Of a stretch of 64,000 nt of DNA, positions 59,570 through 64,000 are shown piece by piece. Below the pieces are notes generated by a model. It was not told the origin of the DNA. It saw only the letters and a program-made list of their open reading frames with translations, and made no database searches. The position numbers and the translations under genes were made by a program. The stretch's first letter is position 1. Each line of letters starts with the position of its first letter. The DNA is taken from contig NZ_FNCC01000010.1 in NCBI RefSeq assembly GCF_900100955.1, positions 346,674-410,673 on the forward strand, read 5' to 3'. This stretch comes from Lentzea fradiae (GTDB lineage: Bacteria > Actinomycetota > Actinomycetes > Mycobacteriales > Pseudonocardiaceae).

Positions 59570-60576
59570 GCGACCTCGAGTTCGCCCACCTGGTCAGGCT
59601 GAGCGACGACACCGGTCTGCACGAGCACGCGGACGGGCCGCTGCCGCGCCGGGAGCACGGCTACTGCCTCGACGACGTCGCGCGAGGCCTGGTGGTGCTG
59701 CACCGCGAACCCGACCTGCCCGCCGACCTGGCCGCACTGGCCGAGCACTACCTCGCCTTCACCGCCTACGCGCAGGCCGAGGACGGGCGCTTCCACAACA
59801 GGCTCAGCCCCGACCGCCGCTGGCTCGACGAACCGGGTCTGGGCGACTGGTGGGGACGCGCGCTGTGGGGGCTCGGCACCACCGCCGCCCGCAGCACGGT
59901 GCCCGCCATCCAGCAGGCGGCGCTGGCGTGCTTCGACCGCGGCGCACACCACCGGCCGCCGTCGGTGCGCACGATGGCGTTCGCCGCGCTCGGCGCCGCC
60001 GAGGTGCTGGACGCCGATCCCCTGCACGCCTCCGCCACCGCCCTTCTCGGCGACATCACCTCCTACATCGGCGCGCCCCGCCCCGACGAGAACTGGCCGT
60101 GGCCGGAGAACCGGCTGTTCTACGCCAACGCGGCGCTGCCCGAGGCGTTGATCGCCGCGGGCGACCTCCTCGGCAGCGACAAGGTCCGCGACGACGGGCT
60201 GCGGCTGCTGGACTGGCTGCTGACCGTGGAGTCCAGGGACTTCCACCTCTCACCGGTCCCGACCGGCGGGTGGTTCCTCGGCGAGCCGCGTCCTGCCTTC
60301 GACCAGCAGCCCATCGAGGCCGCCGCGATGGCCGACGCGTGCGCCCGCGCCTACCGGGTCACCTCCGACCCCGCGTGGCTCGCCGGTGTCCACCGCGCGA
60401 TCGCCTGGTTCAGCGGGGACAACGACCTCGGCTCGCTGATGCGGGACGAGCACACCGGCGGTGGATACGACGGCCTGACGCCGACCGGTCCGAACACCAA
60501 TCAGGGCGCCGAGTCGACCCTGGCGCTGCTCTCCACCCGCCAACACCTGCGCACGCTCCTGAGGAGCACCGGATGA
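59566..60576 (+). CDS. Alpha/alpha-toroid glycosidase-like protein
   Basis: The 336-residue, mostly helical protein has repeated Trp-rich and Asp-rich segments (GYCLDDVARGLVVLH near 27, GDWWGRALWGLGT near 90, DENWPWPENRLFYANAALPE near 168). The layout fits a six-hairpin toroid as in GH76, GH88 or GH105 enzymes; the family is not certain. Its neighbours act on mannosides, so mannan trimming is plausible. Starts by ATGA overlap with the GT4 gene. Confidence 0.75.
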   Translation: MSDLEFAHLVRLSDDTGLHEHADGPLPRREHGYCLDDVARGLVVLHREPDLPADLAALAEHYLAFTAYAQAEDGRFHNRLSPDRRWLDEPGLGDWWGRALWGLGTTAARSTVPAIQQAALACFDRGAHHRPPSVRTMAFAALGAAEVLDADPLHASATALLGDITSYIGAPRPDENWPWPENRLFYANAALPEALIAAGDLLGSDKVRDDGLRLLDWLLTVESRDFHLSPVPTGGWFLGEPRPAFDQQPIEAAAMADACARAYRVTSDPAWLAGVHRAIAWFSGDNDLGSLMRDEHTGGGYDGLTPTGPNTNQGAESTLALLSTRQHLRTLLRSTG

Positions 60577-62036
60577 ACCCCCGCGTCACGCGCAGCCCGC
60601 TGCGGCTGCGCCCCGACCCGCGCCGGGTCATCACCAAGCTGTTCGTGCCGGGCGAGGAGGTGCCCGAGCACGAGTCGCGGTCGGCGGCCGTCATCCGGCG
60701 GGTGATGGCGCTGGACGAGCCGGCCGCGTGCGCGGCGCTCGACCGCACGGTCCGGTTGTTCGCCGGACGGCACCGGGACGTCCGCGGGACCTTCGCGGAC
60801 AACTTCGCGAGCGTCAGCCACCGGCTGTCCGCGGACGCCGAGCTCTCCGAGTCCCGCCGTCTCCTGATCGGCGCCTACTTCACCCACGAGTACGCCGTCG
60901 AGGGTGCCGCGCTGTGCAACCCGTCCATGGTCGCCCACCCCGACCAGAGCGGGATGGCACAGGGGCAGCTGCGGTTCGTGCTGAGCGTGCGCGGCATCGG
61001 CGAGGGGCACCTGTCCTCGATCGGCTTCCGCACCGGGGTGGCGGGCCCGGGCGGTGTGCTCACCGTGGATTCGCAGCCGGGCGTCATCAGCACCGGGCTG
61101 CGCACGGACTCGATCCACGACAAGGGTCTCTTCCTCGGCAAGCTCGCCGAGCGGGGCCACGACGACGAGGTGTCGGCCGTGCTCAGCCGGTGGTTGCCCG
61201 CGCGGTTCACCGGAGCGGAGCTCGACGAGCTGCTGGCCGGTCTGCACCCCAAGCTGGTCGCCAGGCAGGCGGCTCACCGGACGGTCGAGCTGGTCAGGTG
61301 GATCGCCGCGTGCAACTACACCACCGACTTCCCGGAGGACTCCGCGGTCAACGGCCGGGTGCTTTGGCCGACCGGCCCGTCGGAACGCCACGGCATGGAA
61401 GACGCGCGGTTCGTGCGCTTCTCCGACGACGACGGCTCGCAGACCTACTACGCGACCTACACGGCCTACGACGGCGTCGACGTGGCGCCGCAACTGTTGC
61501 AGACAGACGACTTCCGCACGTTCCGGATCACACAGCTGACCGGTCCCGCCGCGCGCAACAAGGGAATGGCGCTGTTCCCCCGCCGCATCGGCGGCAGGTT
61601 CGCCGCGCTGTCCCGCGGCGACGGCGAGAGCACGGCTGTGACGACGTCCGACGACCTCAAGTCGTGGAACGAACCCCGGCCCGTGGCGGCGCCGGGCAGG
61701 GACTGGGACCTCGTCCAGGTCGGCAACTGCGGCTCGCCGGTCGAGACACCCGAGGGCTGGCTCGTCCTCACCCACGGGGTCGGTCCGATGCGGCTCTACT
61801 CAATGGGAGCGATGCTGCTCGACCTCGACGACCCGGCGAAGGTGCTCGCCACGCTGCCGGAGCCGCTGCTGACGCCGAACGCCGCTGAGCGCGACGGTTA
61901 CGTGCCCAACGTCGTCTACTCGTGCGGCGGTCTGCTGCACGGCGACACCCTCGTGATCCCGTACGGCGCGAGCGACGCGACCATCGGCCTCGCCACCACC
62001 TCGGTGGGCGACGTGCTCGCCGCGATGGCGCCGTGA
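60573..62036 (+). CDS. GH130 family beta-mannoside phosphorylase/mannosidase-like
   Basis: The 487-residue protein has a C-terminal five-bladed propeller of GH130 type, with NGRVLWPTGPSERHGMEDAR (about 260-280) giving the conserved Glu-Asp-Ala-Arg, and later GNCGSPVETPEGWLVLTHG. The N-terminal 200 residues form a helical extension found in some actinobacterial members. GH130 enzymes act on beta-mannosides by phosphorolysis or hydrolysis. ATGA overlap with the preceding gene. Confidence 0.88.
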   Translation: MNPRVTRSPLRLRPDPRRVITKLFVPGEEVPEHESRSAAVIRRVMALDEPAACAALDRTVRLFAGRHRDVRGTFADNFASVSHRLSADAELSESRRLLIGAYFTHEYAVEGAALCNPSMVAHPDQSGMAQGQLRFVLSVRGIGEGHLSSIGFRTGVAGPGGVLTVDSQPGVISTGLRTDSIHDKGLFLGKLAERGHDDEVSAVLSRWLPARFTGAELDELLAGLHPKLVARQAAHRTVELVRWIAACNYTTDFPEDSAVNGRVLWPTGPSERHGMEDARFVRFSDDDGSQTYYATYTAYDGVDVAPQLLQTDDFRTFRITQLTGPAARNKGMALFPRRIGGRFAALSRGDGESTAVTTSDDLKSWNEPRPVAAPGRDWDLVQVGNCGSPVETPEGWLVLTHGVGPMRLYSMGAMLLDLDDPAKVLATLPEPLLTPNAAERDGYVPNVVYSCGGLLHGDTLVIPYGASDATIGLATTSVGDVLAAMAP

Positions 62037-62051
62037 GATCGTTTCGCGCCT

Positions 62052-62078
62052 GTTTGAAGGTGGCGGGGCAACGGGTAA
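62052..62078 (+). promoter_or_regulatory. SigF/SigB-type promoter GTTT-N17-GGGTAA
   Basis: GTTT at 62052-62055 and GGGTAA at 62073-62078, 75 bp ahead of the desaturase start. Confidence 0.6.
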
Positions 62079-62153
62079 GCCTTTCTGACTGACATCACCG
62101 TTCGCCCGAGACCCCGGCGGCACCGACAAGATCGCCGTCCGGAGGTTCGCGAC

Positions 62154-63113
62154 GTGACCACGACAGTGCCCCGCACGCAGTCCGCACCCCAGCCACTGCT
62201 CGCGGGGGAGAACTCCCCGTTCGAGAGATTCCTGGTCAAGCTCTTCGCGGTCGTTCCCGCGCTGGCGCTCGCCGTCGCGGTGCCGTTCGCGTGGGGCTGG
62301 GGTCTGGGCTGGACCGATGTGGGTCTCGCCGTGTTCTTCTACACCCTCACCTGCCTCGGCGTGACCGTCGGTTTCCACCGCTACTTCACCCACGGCGCGT
62401 TCAAGGCCACCCGGGCGCTGCGGATCGGGCTCGCGATGATCGGCAGCATGGCCATGCAGGGACCGGTCATCGGCTGGGTCGCCGACCACCGCCGCCACCA
62501 CGCCTTCGCCGACCGCGAGGGCGACCCGCACTCCCCCTGGCTGTTCGGCACGTCGGCCACGGCGCTGGCCAAAGGCTTCTGGCACGCGCACATGGGCTGG
62601 ATGTTCCGCCGCGACCTGACCAACGCCGCCCGCTTCGCACCGGACCTGGAGGCCGATCCCGACCTCCAGCGGGTCAACCGCCTGTTCCCCGCGCTGACGG
62701 CCGTCACCCTCCTCGCGCCCGCCGTGGCCGGAGGGCTGATCAGCTGGAGCTGGTGGGGTGCGCTCACGGCGTTCTTCTGGGCGAGCCTCGTGCGGGTGGC
62801 CGTGCTGCACCACGTCACGTGGTCGGTCAACTCGATCTGCCACATGATCGGCGACCGGCCGTTCGAGGCGCGCGACAAGTCCGCGAACTTCTGGCCCCTG
62901 GCGATCCTGTCCATGGGCGAGTCCTGGCACAACTCCCACCACGCCGATCCCACGTGCGCACGGCACGGAGTCCGTCGTGGTCAGATCGACATCTCCGCGC
63001 GCCTGATCCGCGTGTTCGAGCTGCTCGGCTGGGCGACCGCCGTGCGCTGGCCGAAGCCGGAGCGTCTGGCACGCAAGCTGAAGTCGGCCAGCGACGCCCG
63101 AACGGCGGCGTGA
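62154..63113 (+). CDS. Acyl-CoA/stearoyl-type delta-9 desaturase
   Basis: The 319-residue membrane protein has three histidine boxes: HRYFTH (about 75-80), HRRHH (about 112-116) and HNSHH (about 260-264), with four helices. This is the stearoyl-CoA desaturase (DesA3-like) type. It makes oleate-type lipids and changes membrane fluidity. A SigF-like promoter precedes the GTG start. It differs from the acyl-lipid type desaturase at 32988, so the stress island holds both kinds. Confidence 0.93.
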   Translation: MTTTVPRTQSAPQPLLAGENSPFERFLVKLFAVVPALALAVAVPFAWGWGLGWTDVGLAVFFYTLTCLGVTVGFHRYFTHGAFKATRALRIGLAMIGSMAMQGPVIGWVADHRRHHAFADREGDPHSPWLFGTSATALAKGFWHAHMGWMFRRDLTNAARFAPDLEADPDLQRVNRLFPALTAVTLLAPAVAGGLISWSWWGALTAFFWASLVRVAVLHHVTWSVNSICHMIGDRPFEARDKSANFWPLAILSMGESWHNSHHADPTCARHGVRRGQIDISARLIRVFELLGWATAVRWPKPERLARKLKSASDARTAA

Positions 63114-63233
63114 GCCGGTCCGGTACCGCACTAAGGTCACCTGTGCGCCTGGCCCGGTCAGGTGAGAACTCCACGACCGCCCCGGCCCCGGCGGTGCATC
63201 GTCCACCCCACCCGGTCTGGAGTGTTGCCCGCG

Positions 63234-64000
63234 ATGATGGGTTTGTCCGACGTCACCCGGCTGGAACAGCACACCCGCGCGCTGCGCGAGATGGACTACC
63301 GCCACGGGGGTGAGTCTTGCCTGGACCGGGTGCGAACGCAGATCCGCGAGAACCTCCCGCTGCTCGTCGCCGCCGCGCCGGACGACGTGCGGCGGCGGTT
63401 GCACGTCGCTCTCGCCGACCTGCGCAACCTCGCCGGCTGGGTGTCGTTCGACGCCGGTCAGGTCACGGCGGCGCACAACCACTTCGCGCACGCGTTGGCA
63501 CTCGCCGGAGTGGCCCGGGACGACGGCCTGCTCGCGAACGTGTGCTACCGGCTCGGCCGGGTGTACCTGCACCACGGGAACCTCGACGAGGCGTTGCGGT
63601 ACTTCGACCTCGGCCGCCTCGCGGCGGCGCGCTCCGGCGACCGGCTCGCGGCCAGCATCCTGACCGTCAACGCGGCGTGGGCGTGCGCGCAGAAGGGCGC
63701 CGAGCACCACGCGCTGACATTGCTCGAACGCGGCCGGGAGCAGTTCGGCGCCGCGGACCGCACCGAGGTGGCCGGCTGGGCGATGTTCTTCACCGAGCCA
63801 GACCTCTCGGCCATGGCGGGCGCGGTGCACTCGGCCCTGGTGGACACCGCGGGGCCGCACCACGCGCGCACCGCCATGCCGCTGCTCGTCACGGCGGTCG
63901 ACGGCTACGGCGAGGACATGCTCCGAAGCCGGGTCCTCAGCCTGATCCTGCTGTCCACCGGCCAGCTCGTCGAAGGAGACGTCGACGTCGGCGTCGCCAC
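63234..64000 (+). CDS. TPR-rich regulator-like protein (3' end outside window)
   Basis: The visible 255 residues are alpha-helical with tetratricopeptide-like repeats: VSFDAGQVTAAHNHFAHALA, ANVCYRLGRVYLHHGNLDEA. The sequence resembles the ligand-binding half of Streptomyces XRE-TPR regulators, but no HTH is present at the N-terminus. ATG 63234 is followed at once by a second ATG; GGAGTG lies upstream. The frame is open to the end of the window. Confidence 0.75.
   Translation, partial: MMGLSDVTRLEQHTRALREMDYRHGGESCLDRVRTQIRENLPLLVAAAPDDVRRRLHVALADLRNLAGWVSFDAGQVTAAHNHFAHALALAGVARDDGLLANVCYRLGRVYLHHGNLDEALRYFDLGRLAAARSGDRLAASILTVNAAWACAQKGAEHHALTLLERGREQFGAADRTEVAGWAMFFTEPDLSAMAGAVHSALVDTAGPHHARTAMPLLVTAVDGYGEDMLRSRVLSLILLSTGQLVEGDVDVGVA

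Noticed and set aside
63121-63170. Hairpin TCACCT/AGGTGA upstream of the TPR gene, first thought to be a fifth leader copy
   Set aside because: It lacks the hexaloop and the TCGCRCA bulge; more likely a terminator or chance fold.
1-64000. tRNA, rRNA, CRISPR array, replication origin
   Set aside because: Looked for by eye and not found; short tRNAs could still be missed.

Overview
The DNA is very GC-rich, uses GTG starts freely, and couples genes by ATGA/GTGA overlaps. It carries GAF-ANTAR regulators, DUF5994, AmaP/DUF6286 and MMPL proteins. This points to an actinomycete, most likely of the Pseudonocardiales (Amycolatopsis, Saccharothrix or Lentzea type). The order is an inference; the phylum is fairly safe. 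No rRNA, tRNA or CRISPR array was found.

Region 1 (1-23.2 kb) is a catabolic, terpenoid- or steroid-like island. A tandem MarR regulator converges on an MMPL exporter. A minus-strand chain then runs SDR, cytochrome P450, 2Fe-2S ferredoxin, ferredoxin reductase, histidine kinase, response regulator, with start/stop overlaps from the P450 onward. Around it lie an SMP-30 lactonase-like protein, an HSL-type esterase, two further SDRs, a family VIII esterase, a SnoaL-like protein, an enoyl-CoA hydratase, an N-terminally extended Baeyer-Villiger monooxygenase, a CaiB CoA-transferase and an acyl-CoA dehydrogenase pair, with IclR, TetR and GntR regulators. The reaction types suggest hydroxylation, oxidation to ketone, Baeyer-Villiger cleavage, ester hydrolysis, CoA activation and beta-oxidation. 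The substrate is unknown.

Region 2 (23.4-30.9 kb) is a scar zone. It has an epimerase with a C-terminal zinc-ribbon-like tail, twin palindromes, IS and recombinase fragments, one intact IS3-like element with inverted ends lying between two truncated genes, and two HPF-like ribosome-associated proteins with a decayed third copy.

Region 3 (30.9-64 kb) reads as a general-stress island. It holds DUF5994, an AI-2E-type transporter, two desaturases, a cold-shock protein, an Asp23/AmaP/DUF6286 envelope module, NfeD-SPFH, RsbQ-RsbP-STAS, GAF-ANTAR proteins, a phenolic-lipid cluster (type III PKS, methyltransferase, two flavoproteins, UbiA), transaldolase, a cation/proton antiporter, an 887-residue PAS-GAF-PAS-PP2C-HATPase-STAS protein, and a GT4/GH/GH130 glycan operon. 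Seven sites fit or nearly fit GTTT-N15-17-GGG(T/A)A, the SigF/SigB promoter type. Each lies upstream of a plausible target and in the right direction; none was noticed in region 1, which was scanned by eye.

The least expected signal is a 60-70 bp leader present four times (29.7, 30.9, 53.5 and 58.0 kb). A TANNNT hexamer is followed by an imperfect stem capped by a GGTC(A/G)A-like hexaloop, with apparent compensatory changes. The copies precede DUF5994, two DUF5994-like mini-genes (one broken) and a small cysteine-rich protein gene.
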